This document shows, piece after piece, positions 34,989 through 49,923 of a DNA stretch of 64,000 nucleotides. This DNA is from Phycomyces blakesleeanus NRRL 1555(-). Taxonomy: Eukaryota > Mucoromycota > Mucoromycetes > Mucorales > Phycomycetaceae. The translations under genes and the position numbers were made by a program. The stretch is from contig NW_017265155.1 in NCBI RefSeq assembly GCF_001638985.1, positions 682,001 through 746,000 of the forward strand, written 5' to 3'. Each line of letters starts with the position of its first letter. The stretch's first letter is position 1. The notes under the pieces were generated by a model. It searched no databases. It was not told the DNA's origin and worked only from the letters and a program-made list of their open reading frames with translations.

Positions 34989-35045
34989 TACTGTACTGCA
35001 CTGCATTGTACTGCACTGTACTGCCCTGTACTGTACTGTATTGCA
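34989..35045. repeat. ACTGT/ACTGC pentamer repeat
   Basis: Imperfect tandem pentamers (CTGTA, CTGCA, CTGCC). A complementary-type array (TACAG-rich) lies near 43040-43125, just upstream of PAT1. Confidence 0.75.
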
Positions 35046-35376
35046 TTGGATTTAATCTGGACCAAAAAGAACAAAAGATCCATGGTAGATTTAACAAATT
35101 CTTATATTTTTTTTTGGGGTGTGTACCTTTTCTTTCTCTATTCACCTTTTCATTATTTCCTTTCTCCTCTTTTTTTTTCTCTTGATAGTCAAGGCACAAA
35201 TATACATACATATTCTTGTGTAAGCAAATGCGTGTGTATCCCCAACATATTGTTCTTTTAAAGATTTAAAAGGCTTGCTTTAATTAACTTGATCTGATTG
35301 AATCTGTAATATATCAAGATATAAAATTGTACCATATTTTTTTTAAAAAAAAAATCTAATTCTCGACTTTTTATTT

Positions 35377-35407
<31 letters not shown>

Positions 35408-36287
35408 CCTGTTCATTTCTTATCTTTATACAATCAAAGAAGTCTATCTTAACGATTACAATGATCAAAAGAATATAAATGTGTATCCATAGTTACATAT
35501 ATACCTATATTATCTTATCCGTGCTTTAATTGTGTCAATTGTGTCAAACGTAACATAACTTTGGCCAAGAAATAATTATACAATTGTTTAATAATTCACT
35601 CACTTAATCAATCTAATCGATCTTTTATTATTTTATTTAATAATAATGCCAACAAATAAAGAGAAAAAAACGTATTACATATATATATATATATTATCAA
35701 CGGTACATGAATAAGGCTTGAGTATATTGTTTTAAATATAATAAGCATTTTAATAGGGAGTAATTCAACAATCGTTTCTTTCTTTCATTTATTTATTTAT
35801 TTATTTAAAGTTTAAATATATATGTATATATCACCAAGTCCTTCAAAAAAATATCTCTGGCTTCTTATTGGTCAATGGTCTAAACCTTAAAGTAAAATAA
35901 AGCCTGAACATTTTCAGAAAAATAAGAATTAAAAAAAAATGTGTTGAATACCCCCAAATTAATATAGCAGTAAAATTTTGATCGGGCCCATCCTTTTTCC
36001 TTTTTTTTTTAAAAAAAAGGCCATTACGGACGTTGTCTACCAAATTTTATTTTAATTTTTTAATTTAATTCTTTCTCTTCGCTTCTGCGCCCCTGAATGC
36101 AGTCACGGCCGTGACGACACGAATACACGCGTCAGTTGGAACTTACGTCGTTCAGGCAACTTGAACTCCACTACAACCTCCACACGTCCGTCTGTCGTGA
36201 GTCTCCTCATCCTACTACTCCTAGTACTGCTCCACTTTTTTTTTTCAATACTCATTCAAACGATCCGTCTCACATCTACACACAATC

Positions 36288-38816
<2,529 letters not shown>

Positions 38817-40039
38817 AAAAAAAAGAAGAAAAAAAAAAGAGAAGAAATGTTTGTGTCTGTTTATGTGTGTGTCTATGTGTATGTGCGTCGAACATGGATG
38901 TGGATGTAATTTTAATAAACATGCCAAGATTCATCCTGAATATAAATTATTTGTACATGTACCAGAAGGGAAGACAAGGAGGAAGAGGAGAAGGAGAAGG
39001 AGGGAACGAAGGAGGGTGAATATTGCAGTGAATTGTATTGGGATTTGTAAAATGAAATAAAAGCGTTAAAGTCGGATAGATTTTTCCTACAGTGTATGTA
39101 TAATATAAATATATAGCTTGCATCGGAAACACCTACATAAGTTTGATACTAAATTTTTATTTTAAATTTTTTTTTCATAAATGTATTTTATCAGCCCCCA
39201 TATTTGCTATGTGTATATTAATCTTTGATAACCGAATGCTATAGAAAATATAGTGAAAGAAAGAAAGAGTGCATATGAATATATTAGAAATAATAGGCGA
39301 GATTGGGTATATCAAGAAGTCATTTTTTTTTTTGGAAAATATAATCAATTGATATTTCCATTTTGTTTATTTATATATAAAAATTAGATTCAGCCGGGAT
39401 ATTTAATGTACAGACAGAAGAAAATAAAAACAGGTTTACTAGAAATATTTTCTATAAATTTACATATATTAATTTGATCTTTTCATTTCAATTTTAATCA
39501 AAAATAAAATAAAATAAAAGCTTGTATCTATCTCTCTTTAAAGCACTAACTAAGAAAAAAAATAGTAATACTAGCTATAAAAGACACTTCTTTATGATAC
39601 TTATTTTGTAAAAAATAAATAAACAAATTTTAAGTATCAGTCGCGTGTATTGATAGTTGAATCACCGATTCAGACCCATTTTAATTAATTATACTATTTG
39701 AATAAGTATTATAAAGCGGCCTAAAAAATAGAATTGAAGGTATGGTTGACCTCGCAACATCGCCGGCGCCGTCAGCGATAGATCGCGAGCTCAATACGCT
39801 ATCTATTTTCTGTGACAAAAAATGGTCCTGATGATTAAACATGGTCCGTGTTGCTTAGTCGGGATTAAGACCCCGTATACGATGCAGAAACTACATGTTG
39901 CTGAACCGAAAATAATATAGTCACAAAATATCATTTTTTTTTATATGTATAAAATATATTTTACACACGCACGCACACACACATAGATACATGCATATAT
40001 ATCTTTTTTTTATTTTATTTTATTTTATTTAAATTCTCC
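38817..40039. other. Intergenic region upstream of Aurora kinase
   Basis: AT-rich, with homopolymer runs and a small GC-richer island near 39740-39800 (CGCCGGCGCCG). No supported frame or RNA. The last 100 bp are the CA/T-rich leader of the kinase gene. Confidence 0.6.
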
Positions 40040-41978
40040 ATGACAATTGACAGATTACGCTCACCATGGCAATCAACTACCAAAGCAACAACAACAACAA
40101 CTACTACTACTACAATACCAACTAGAACCTCTCGTCCAACAAAGAACCCTAATTCTTATCTTTCATCCTCAAAAACAACCCTAAAGACCCCTCTTTCTAC
40201 TCCTGCTCTTCCTCCTCTTCCTCTCAATAGAGTCTCTCAACCTCCAATGGACACAAAATTAACCCGATCTCGTACTCATCAACCACAGTCCAAAAAACTC
40301 TCAACTCAACGCTCAAGTGACGGCACCAGTAAAGAATCAATCTCATCGTCATCATCATCTTCATCTTCATCAACTTTAAACAAACCAGCAGAAACACCAC
40401 GTACCTATCGAAAACGACCACTTTCAGACCAACCCAAGACTACACGGTAAGCTGACTATATATATATATATATATATATTAAACATCGTCTTTGTCTCCA
40501 ATTTTGGGGGGGGGGGGGGGTTTTTAATTAATTATAATCATTACTATTATGATTATTACTGATTTATTTTTTGACATCTTGACCTTTTATTTATTTATTT
40601 TTTTAAAAAAAAAATCGGTATTACTTACCGTCTTCAGAAATCCTCCAGAACTTAAACAATGGTGCCTTGATGACTTTGAGATTGGTAAAGCATTAGGAAA
40701 AGGCAAATTTGGACATGTCTTTTTGGCTAGAGAAAAACGAAGTGGATACATTGTTGCTCTCAAAGTCTTGTACAAAAAAGAATTGGCGAAAAATGGAGTT
40801 GAAAAACAGTTACAGCGAGAGGTTGAAATTCAGAGTACACTGAGGTAAGATTATATTACCTGGGTACCTACCAACATATTATAGGTATATATTCCATGTG
40901 ATTTAATATTATATATATACATATACATATTTGAAAATAATAGGCACCCTAATATATTACGTCTTTATGGTTACTTTCATGATGAAACCCGAGCATTTTT
41001 AATTCTTGAGCTGGCGGCAAAGGGTGAATTATACAAAGAACTCCAACGTCAGACAATGTTCCCCGAAGCTGTTGCATCAAAGGTACACATTACGAATATC
41101 TGATTCCTTACTGTTATTTATTAACTTTTATATATCTATATCTATATTGGTCGAAAATGCTTAATAGTACATATCTCAAATGGCCAACGCTTTAATATAC
41201 TTGCACAGCAAGCGAATTATACACAGGGATATAAAACCTGAAAACCTAATGCTCGGTATCAAGGGTGAATTAAAGATGGGTGATTTTGGGTGGTCTGTAA
41301 AAACTGGAGTAACCGAGTAAGTAAAACTACAAAAAGAGAGAGAAAGCAATGTATATATATATATAGATAGGTTTACGTGTAATACTGTGGATCAAAAAAC
41401 CAAAAAAAAAGAAGACTTTGGAAGAACCGTTTTGTAAATGATCATTCTTTGATATTGTTACGGCTGTAGATCGCGTCGAAGTACATTATGCGGTACATTA
41501 GACTATCTTCCACCAGAAATGGTAGAAGGTCGTAGCCATAATGAGAATGTTGATCTCTGGTCGCTTGGGATCTTGCTATATGAAATGATCTGCGGGAAAC
41601 CACCTTTTGAAGACGAGCAGAGCCACGATGTGACCTACCGGCGGATTGTAAAGGTAGATATACAGATGCCAGCCTTTGTTAGCAAAGATGCCGCCGATTT
41701 GATCAAAAGGGTGAGTAGCAGTATAAACTTATATGTCGTGTGTATAATACAAAAAAAAATGAACGATAGAAGACGAAGTATATTAACTAAATCAATCACT
41801 CACTCATTTTTATTGTATATATTTACATGTTCAAAACTCCCTCTTTCTTGAACTTTTCAATTTATAGTTGCTACAGTACAAGCCTTCAGATCGACTACCA
41901 CTTAGGCAAATACCTAACCATCCATTTATCACCAAATATGCACGGCCAACCAAGCCAAAAGAACAGTATCACAGCTGA
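40040..41978 (+). CDS. Aurora family serine/threonine protein kinase
   Basis: Six exons (40040-40446, 40638-40844, 40944-41082, 41168-41316, 41470-41710, 41868-41978) sum to 1254 nt, 417 residues. The first 135 residues are a disordered Thr/Ser/Pro-rich extension (an ACA/ACT-coded Thr run and a TCA/TCT-coded Ser run). The kinase domain follows: glycine loop GKGKFGHVF at 156-164, Lys178 in VALK, RDIKPEN with catalytic Asp272, DFG at 290-292, and the activation segment [16 protein letters not shown], whose Thr306 is the Aurora T-loop site activated by INCENP/TPX2-type partners. PPEMVEG and KPPFE are Aurora hallmarks. It would act at spindle poles and in the chromosomal passenger complex; fungi usually have one Aurora (Ipl1/Ark1), so this is probably it, but a second copy elsewhere cannot be excluded. 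Confidence 0.97.
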
Positions 41979-42508
41979 TGACTAATTTTGATGATTTGAT
42001 TTTTAATACATTAATGCTAAGAATAACAATGACAGTAATATCATATTATATATTGCGTATACATACACATCAATGTCTATATCAATTTTGTAGACTTTAA
42101 GTATATACTTCTTGTATTGAATTTATTTTTTATTTTCATTATTTTGCTTTGCTTTGCTTTGCTTTGAGTGTATGATATATATATATTTATGTATGTGTAT
42201 GTGCTTGTTAAAGTTCTGTCAGTCTGCATTTGTAGTTGACGGAGTATGACGAATAAATTGATTTGTCAGTTACGGGCATTGTTCTCCTTGCAGGAATTTA
42301 TGATGCAACTCATATCACAACCAATGTAACAAATATTCGCTTACAGCACCAAAAATAAAATAACAATAAAGGTAAAATAAGGTAAAATACGATAACCTAC
42401 CTTACATCCCAATATCACTATTAATTCAAAAATAAACCAATCAAATCCTAATTACACATTAAATACTAAAAGTTAAGCACCCCACACAATTTACGTACGC
42501 CTTACACA

Positions 42509-42539
<31 letters not shown>

Positions 42540-43285
42540 TTTCTTCTATCTCCTACAGATATATGACCAATAAGGTCAATAAGCCTCTTCATGCCAGTCA
42601 CTGAATGACGCAAATCATAGGCGGGAATCTAAAGGTTGCTGCGTATTGCTTTTCTATCCCCAGTTTGCCCCAGCCTACAATATCAAGAGTGATCTTAAAT
42701 CAACTGGTTTAATTTTTGATTTCCCTTTATATTAAATACACACACATATATATATATATTCTTTATTTCTATTTCTTTTATATTTTATTTTATTATTTTA
42801 TTTTATTTTATTTTACTTTATTTTATTATTTAAGCTATTCATTCAGAAATACAATAAATAATTAAATAAAAATAAAAATAAAAATAAAATAAAAATAAAA
42901 TAAAAAAATAAAATAAAAATAATACTAGTATTATTATTATTCTGAGCAGTTAAGTACGTATATCGATATTCACGAACCATAAAGTACAAAGACGATATAT
43001 AAAATATCATATAATATCATAGTACATAATAGTGTAGTATATTATAGTACATGAAATACAATACAATACAATACAGCAACATACAGCAAAGTACAGAACG
43101 GTACAGCACAGTACACTACAGTAGAGCGCAATCCTAACTTGTACAACCACACTACGTTTCAAACAGTCGAACCAACCCGCAGACTGATATAAAGACAGAC
43201 CCAACAGACAGACGAGCACAAAAAAAATATTCATCGTTTTCATCAATTTTCTTCAAAAAATTAAAATAAAAAAAAGAAGAACTAA
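41979..43285. other. Intergenic region with TTTTA/TAAAA foldback and PAT1 promoter
   Basis: CT-hexamer repeats near 42512-42540, the foldback at 42781-42925 (separate entry), TACAG-rich imperfect repeats near 43040-43125, then the PAT1 leader. No conserved frame. Confidence 0.6.
42781..42925. repeat. Inverted pair of pentanucleotide arrays, (ATTTT)n and (AAAAT)n
   Basis: About 45 bp of ATTTT units, a 30-bp spacer, then about 70 bp of AAAAT/AAATA units. The two arrays are complementary and could form a long hairpin; both orientations arising side by side is unusual for ordinary slippage. Confidence 0.75.
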
Positions 43286-43819
43286 ATGGGTGATTCATTC
43301 TTCGGGTAAGAATCGAAACCGGATATGTACAAATACGACCATCCCGCTGCAATACATATATAAGAAAGAAAAAGAAGAAAAGGATTATATACTAATAATT
43401 ATATATATATATATAAACCTCGCTTTTTTCTTCTTCTTTTACTATCTTCTTTACTTTACTTTACTTTTATAGGTTCAATACGAAGCTGCCACCCTTGAGT
43501 AATGATGAGCGACGACAGTTTGGCGATGATGGTAATATCATACAAGGAGGAAACGCGCAAGGTCAAACAGACTACGGACATGGAATCCGCAACACAGTAG
43601 GAGATGTAGAAGTATATGATTTCGGAGCAATGCAGGAGGAACTAGAGGGTGAGCTCGAAGAACAAGACGACGGGCTAGGTGACCAGCTGATCGAAGAAGG
43701 CGATAATTTCAATGACGAGACTTTTGGAGGAAACTCTACTGGTAATTTTTATTTTATTTTATCATTTTATTTACTATTTTATTATTTTCCACGCATCTAC
43801 ACACACCTATATATATGTA

Positions 43820-43856
<37 letters not shown>

Positions 43857-46800
43857 GTGTTCGTGTGTGTGTGTGTTTGTATATGTGTTCTGGACGGAAA
43901 TAATATAATGGAAAGCAGAAAAGAAAAGAGAAGAGAAGTAGAGACATAAAGACAAAGAAAACAATAAAAAACATGATAACTAAACGCTTTATTGTATGAT
44001 ATTAACTTACATTACATTATATTATGTTTCTTCTTCTTATTCTCTGGGTCGTTATAACAAAAGGTCAAGACTTTGATTTTGCTGCTAATACCGAAAGATT
44101 CAACTCGAACCTCACTGAAGAAGAGGCGGCATTCTTTATCAAGCGTCCGATAAAAGAGGATCAAAGTAAGCAAAAGAATAAATAAATATATAGATAGATA
44201 CAGAGAAAAGGCGAAAAAGTGCTGGTTGGGGATAAAGAGTATAGACCCACATAGAATGCCGTTCGCTTGGCTTTACAAAATGCCAACACTGATACTAACA
44301 CTTATCCTGATTATCTACTGTGCATGTGTTATTCATCTTTAGGCCGCCGTTCGAATGTACGTACTCCATGGACTGGCACTAATGGTCATACCGGTAGTCC
44401 TCTCGGTAGTCGCCCACTTTCTGGAGACATGCGCAACTCTGGAAATAATCACGACAACGGAAGGAAGTACGGAGAGGTGGGTTTTTATGAATATCAAATA
44501 TAGAAAAACCACACCATACACTCCACACATAAAAAAAAATACAGCTTGAATTAAGATCATGAGCTCACCTTTTCCTTTTCATTTATTTTGGACAATATAC
44601 ACGCAATACATATATACATATATTGTAGTCTTCTCCTGTAACTCCATCAGCATCAATCTGGGGAAGTTTTGGAGGAACTCTTGCTTCTGGTAAGACACAT
44701 ACATACAACTAATTAGTATTATTATTATTAGCGTCATAGAATACATACATTATACTTGGTACTTAAATATACATATTAATATGTAGATCGTGGGTATGGT
44801 GGTGGTTCTCTTGGTGGAAGTCCCGGTGGACTTTCACCATTCGCAGGCCGACCACAATCCCGCCAACAGCCTCCGCAGTCGTACACGCCTTCACCTCCGC
44901 CTGGCCTATCACCCTCGTCCTCGTTTGAGCACCAACACCATCACCAACAGCAGCAGCAGCAACAGCAACAGCACCACCAACAGCAGCAACAGCTCCGTAA
45001 CCAACCTGTGCTGTTGGAAGACATTGAAGCAGAGCTCCAACGCCAGGCAACCACAGGTCGATTCAGACAACACGAACACCAACGACTTTCCAATGACATT
45101 GACAACGGAAAGAAGATGCTCAGTCTGGCAGAGGTTGAGGCTTCTATGCTTGCAGCTGGCCATGGTGTCAGAGGTTCTCCTCTTCAGCAGCATCATGCTC
45201 AACAGCTGCACAGAGATCAAGGTGTGATGCATTTTGGTGGGGTGCAAAATCCTGATCCTATGCACTTGATGGCTATGCAACAAGCTCAGCAAGCTCAGCA
45301 AGCTCAACAAGCTCAGCAACAACAGCAACAACAACAGCAACAGCAGCAACAACAACAGCAACAGCAACAGCAACAGCAGCAAAAGGAGTTTCTCGAACAG
45401 ACTTTGTTGGAACGTGAATTGAACCGAAGACACATCCAGCGAAAGGTAATTTTATTTATATATTTGTATTTGGGTTTGTTTCTTATTTGTTTTTATTGCT
45501 GTCACTGTTGATAATGATACATTGGCTATAATAGTCTCAGTACAACGGACTTATGACCCAGCACGATAAGGATTTCATCAACCGTATCCATCTTTCACAG
45601 TTGGCTTCTGACGATCCATTCGCTGAAGATTTCTATTACCAAGTCTACTCATCTATTCATCAGCACGTTGGCCTTACAACCTGGTCAGCCACTAGTGGCA
45701 ACAGTAACAATGATGCCACGAGCAGAGGTAGAGGAAGAAGAGAGGAATCATCAACGCAGAGAGTGCAACAGCAATTGCAGCGTATTGTGAATGATACCAA
45801 GAGACGACCAAAGCAAAGTCAAGGTATGTTTATCTTAAACATATATCTATTCAAGTGTACATATACTTATATCGTATGTCACATACCACGTATCTTATCA
45901 TTATCCGCAACAACAACAACAACAAAACAGTTTCTTTGGAAGGTGCTCTTGGAAAGATTACTTCTCTCACAGTTCGAAACCCTCGCCAGGTCTTACAAGT
46001 ATCTGACAAAAAACCTTCTTCGACCAGTAACCAAGATGGGTCTCAAAGTTCCCAAGAGACTCAGACTATCAATGTAATTTTGTTTTGCTATACATATGTA
46101 ATCAAGTTTTTGTATTTAATTTTCTAATCAACCTTCTTTTTTTTTTCTTTACTGCTTTAAATATATACATATACATATATTTAGAGAGCCAAGCCAATCG
46201 TATCTGTTGTGAACGATCGTAGACGAATTCTTAAGATTATCGAAAACATTTATCTTATTGTACTTCAGATCGAACAGGTGCGCAGACAAGGTGCTCCACA
46301 GTCTAAGCCTGGACACGAAGACGAGTATGAAGAGGCAGTTGAGAAATGGTAATTTTTTTTTAAAATAATAGTAGCTTATGATGTTACAAACTATATACTA
46401 CTACTACTATTATTATTATTATTATTGCAGTGAATTAACTGGTTCTTTCTTTCTTTGTATGCGCGTGTGTGAATAATTTAGGAATGAGGCCTATGCAGAA
46501 AAGATTCAGAAGCTCTGGAACACATTGAGAATATTAGATACTCCTGAGGGCAGGTAAGATAATGAATATATAGATATATAGATATATATATGATTTTGTA
46601 TTAAAGGATCTTAAAATTTGTCAATGACAAATGACAATATGTAACCTAAACTTTTTTTTTCATTTTTTTTTCTTAGTCTTCCATTGATTATCTCAATTCT
46701 CTCTACTGGCAAGGGCAAAAAGCTGGTTGCTCGTATTGTGCGCTACCTCAGCAGTGATCAGAATCTGACCATGGTGACCGTAATCATTGCAAACTTTGAA

Positions 46801-47584
46801 CAGCTCCAGGTCTGCCGTCATGTCATATATCCCGGCATGACGGTCTCTAATGCCGAAGAAGCCAAGAAGCAGCATTTTGTCACCTATGAGGATGTCGAAC
46901 TCTTTATGAACTCGGCCGCACCCGCCCTGTTAGGTTTCATCAGTGACGCCCCACTCAGGGTGATCAATGGACTGTTCCAGTTGCTTATGGAAAAGAACAA
47001 CGTCGAGGTTGTTGCGCAAAGCAGGCCCGGACTTGTGTTCTTGGCCATGCTTTTGTCGCGCGCCGAGATTTTGAAGCAAGGAGGCGGGGCATCGAATGGC
47101 TCTGCTCCCCCAACTGCTGAAGAATTAGCCCAGTGGCACGAAGTGTACTCCAAGCTGTTTTCCGCATTACAGGGTCGTTATGCATCCATATTCCCTTCGT
47201 TGTATTACCTTGTTCCGATCCATCCTGGCATGAACCTGATGCAAATATCGCATGAGCTCGACGATGTTTATGTCTGGCAGTTTTTGGCAGCCATGGCAGT
47301 GGGCGCTTCAATGGAACAACAACATATTCTTGTTACTGAAGTCAGGTATGTGTTTCACTTAATATATATATATAAAACATGTTTAATGTTGCTTCTTGTC
47401 CTAACACCGTGTTTTTATCCATATAATTTGTTTAATGATCAACAGAGACCGTGTAATGGAAAATATTGTTCTGGCTCACAGTAACCGTCTTTCGGCACAT
47501 CAGTCAACACACATGATAGCCAATGTAAATCTGTTCTTACGCGCATTAGGGCTCGATGTCTCACAAGTCACTAAACATCGATAG
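43286..47584 (+). CDS. PAT1: PAT1: topoisomerase II-associated / mRNA decapping activator
   Basis: Twelve exons (about 43286-43305, 43473-43741, 44064-44165, 44343-44476, 44629-44690, 44787-45447, 45541-45822, 45932-46074, 46186-46349, 46483-46555, 46677-47345, 47446-47584) join in frame to about 905 residues. The N-terminus MGDSFFGFNTKLPPL is the family's FFGFDTxLP signature, and NDETFGG (Asp88-Gly92 region) is the motif through which Pat1 binds the Dhh1/DDX6 helicase. A Pro/Gln-rich middle follows with two CAG/CAA-coded Gln tracts, the larger one near 45285-45385, then the Lsm1-7/Dcp2-binding helical C-domain (LPLIISILSTGKGKKLVARIVRYLS through FLRALGLDVSQV). Pat1 links Dhh1, Lsm1-7 and the decapping enzyme in P-bodies. 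The start ATG is placed in the first exon by the FFGF signature. Confidence 0.95.
43816..43875. repeat. TATGTG/TGTG microsatellite in PAT1 intron 2
   Basis: About nine GTATGT units run into pure GT within the second intron of PAT1; both extension and contraction are likely among strains. Confidence 0.85.
45285..45385 (+). repeat. Coding CAG/CAA tract (poly-Gln) of PAT1
   Basis: A run of (GCT CAA/CAG CAA) units followed by more than twenty CAG/CAA codons: QAQQAQQAQ repeats merging into a pure glutamine tract in the low-complexity middle of PAT1. Confidence 0.9.
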
Positions 47585-48190
47585 TCTCTCTCTCTACCTC
47601 TACCTCTACCTTTCTATCTCTCTCTCTCTATTCCTTTCCTTTTCTTCTTTTTCTTTTATAAAGCATCTGGTTCTTGAAAGCCATTTTTTTTTCTTTTTTA
47701 CATTTTATATATATATTATATATTCTAAAATAAAAGTATAAGATAGTAATTTTTTTAAAACCTGTTCTTTTATATCTATGTCCTTTCTATGTTAATTGGA
47801 TACATACATATATGTGTGCTTCTTAATAAGAAAATTTGAACGGGATGGGGGGTAGATATTACTTTATTGAAAAAAAAGGGACAACTTGAAGCATTTTTGG
47901 GACTGCTAAAAATCATGCATTTCAAACCTGGTTATGTTTTTGGAAAAGACTTAAGCATGGACTTGAGGCCGAAACTCACCAAATGTTACCTGAAAATCAA
48001 AAGAAGTCTTGCAAGCACCATATACAAATGATGTACTTTAGCATCCCTTTAGACAATTTTACTATTGTTATATTAATACTTGTTGGAAATCAAATGTATT
48101 TCATTTTATTAATAAACTTAAAGTAAAACAAAATAGAAGAGAAGCTTATTTTGCTTGTGCTTGATTAACGGATGAATATTCTATAAAAAA
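47585..48190. other. Intergenic region, 3' flank of PAT1
   Basis: CT-rich 3' flank then AT-rich DNA. AATAAA is present near 47728 and 48110. Marks the border between the gene-dense part and the repeat-rich end of the window. Confidence 0.6.
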
Positions 48191-48690
48191 GGGGGTTTCA
48201 CCAGCTCTGGATGCTTGACTGTTGGATGTAGCGGTAGTTTAATTCAAAAAACGATTGGCTGTGACGAAGCTTCAAAAATTGAAAACTGAGCATCCAGGTA
48301 TCCAAAAAAAAAATTGTTCGATACTCTAGTTGTCGTGACTTGACCAAAATTTACAAAAATTTGTACTTTATGTACAATTGATGGCCAGGTTCATAGAAAA
48401 GCAAAGTCAAAAATAAAACATAAGAAATCTATGTAAGAGTGGCTATATTGATACCAAATTATAGAAGTCTAACTTAATTGTGGGGAATTTGGGCATAGGC
48501 ACTATATTTATGAGTATTCTAATCAAGCGTATTGTACCTATGAATTTTGACATATATGAGAGAAAACATATCAACCAAGAGACATTAATGGTACTCAATA
48601 GTTTTTTTCGATATTGATTATTATTGAATAGTGGTTAAGCTATCATTACATCTAACAGTCAAGCATCCGGAACTGGTGAAACCCCTTATA
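48191..48690. mobile_element. MITE-like element with ~40-bp terminal inverted repeats
   Basis: GGGGTTTCACCAGCTCTGG at the left end (48192) is matched by the reverse complement of the right end (CCGGAACTGGTGAAACCCC, 48667-48686); similarity extends inward over GATGCTTGACTGTTGGATG for about 40 bp with few mismatches. The interior (~500 bp in all) is AT-rich and has no coding capacity. Flanking TATA/TTATA sequences could hold a TA target duplication. This is the build of a non-autonomous DNA transposon; a Tc1/mariner-type origin is plausible given the neighbours but not shown. Confidence 0.75.
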
Positions 48691-48812
48691 AGTAAAGCTC
48701 TTTGCATTGAAAATCTAATATATTATGAGAAAAGCATAGTTTTACAATCTGGGCTTATTTCACCTTATTTCTGAATCATTATTCTTTACATTTGAAAAGG
48801 TGATACTGGCTG

Positions 48813-49355
48813 TGTTGGTTTATGTAAAGAAGTGACCCAAATGGTTAACAGAAAGAAAGGGATATATATTGGTCTCCTTTAACAACTCCTTGGCCCAAAT
48901 ATTGGCAATTAACAGCTTGTTATCTCAAGAAAGATAAAAAGAAAATAAAAGTGATGTGTAAGGGTGTTCCTTATTGCTTTTCTCTTTTGATGCTTATATA
49001 GATATTTCAATAATTAATAAATATGCTGGGATAAACTATGCTTCTTTGGATAATTAATGATGAATAAGAGAAAGAAATAGAAATAGATCGATATTGTTGG
49101 CATTGATTGTTACAATTCTTGCGTTTTTTAATTGATTTCTTTGCCAGCTATAAGAATTATATTCTTCTTGTGGTCAAGACTTGAGCAATTTATTTACATA
49201 ATTGATACAAAGAAAAAGATTTAGAAAGATAAGATATGTTTGGGTCATATGGAAGTTCCAAGACACTAGCAATGAGCTAATGAGAATGAGGAATACTTTA
49301 TTTATCTAAGCTCTCAATGAAGATAAAGCTTCCTAGCATATTTTTATAGTAATAG
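48813..49355 (-). repeat. Dispersed LTR-like repeat A, copy 1
   Basis: The reverse complement is collinear with copy 3 at 61236-61854: CTAGTGTCTTGGAACTTCC, then ATAATTCTTATAGCTGGC, then a TATA-like CTATATAAGCATC, AAGAACATCC-type signal, CAAGCTGCCAATTGCCAAT, and a terminal AAACCAACA. TATA box, downstream polyadenylation-like signal, no coding capacity and a CAACA end suggest a solo LTR, but I could not fix the 5' end or a target duplication. Confidence 0.6.
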
Positions 49356-49923
49356 TAAGGCTGTCAAGTAGCCCAGATCTTAGCTCTATAGAGATCTAAT
49401 AAGAATACTCCACCAGAAGAGTGAAAAAAAAAAGAGTTTAATATTCAAAAACCTTTAAGGAGGTGGCGGTGATTACCTATATGTAATAAAACAATACTCG
49501 GGCTGGCGTTTGTAATATTAAGTGCATGTCAATGCCTAATTGCGTGGCAATGCCTAATTGCATGTGAATGCTTAATTGCATACATGAGATGAAGAAAGTT
49601 AATGAAACGTCATTAAACTATTGATTTTTTTTAAAAGAAAAACTGTACCTTTGTATTTATATGTTTTTAGGCATGAGTTGTCAAGTGAAAGAAGATCGGC
49701 TAAGCCAAGAATGCTAAAGAAGTTGTATTATTAATATATTAGAGTTTAATAAGTATGATGACTATTGTTGGTACGAGTCTATATATACATATACATACCT
49801 TGCTTGTAAGAAAATAAAAAAATTCAAACAGATCTCAGTACTGAATATTGTATTAAAATATTCGTTCGTCTGTTTTTAAAGTGTATCCGATTTATCCCAA
49901 AAAGTAAAAAATAAAGATTTTTT
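49356..49923. other. Repeat-region spacer with a short tandem 19-mer
   Basis: Nothing coding. A three-copy tandem repeat of about 19 bp (GCATGTCAATGCCTAATT-like) lies at 49524-49586. Confidence 0.55.
49524..49586. repeat. Tandem 19-bp repeat, three copies
   Basis: Copies of an AATGCCTAATTGCATG-type unit differ by one or two bases each. Confidence 0.7.

Larger units (their letters stand above)
32786..36287. other. 3.5-kb intergenic region: pyrimidine tract then simple repeats
   Basis: The first ~930 bp are strikingly pyrimidine-rich on the plus strand, then composition switches to purine-rich at about 33725. Further on are TATG and ACTGT/ACTGC repeats and AT runs. The last 250 bp hold the RPT1 promoter. 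I see no supported gene. Confidence 0.6.

Noticed and set aside
44909..45433. Minus-strand Leu-rich frame of 174 codons
   Set aside because: Antisense of the CAG/CAA poly-Gln tract of PAT1 (CTG reads Leu); no independent support.
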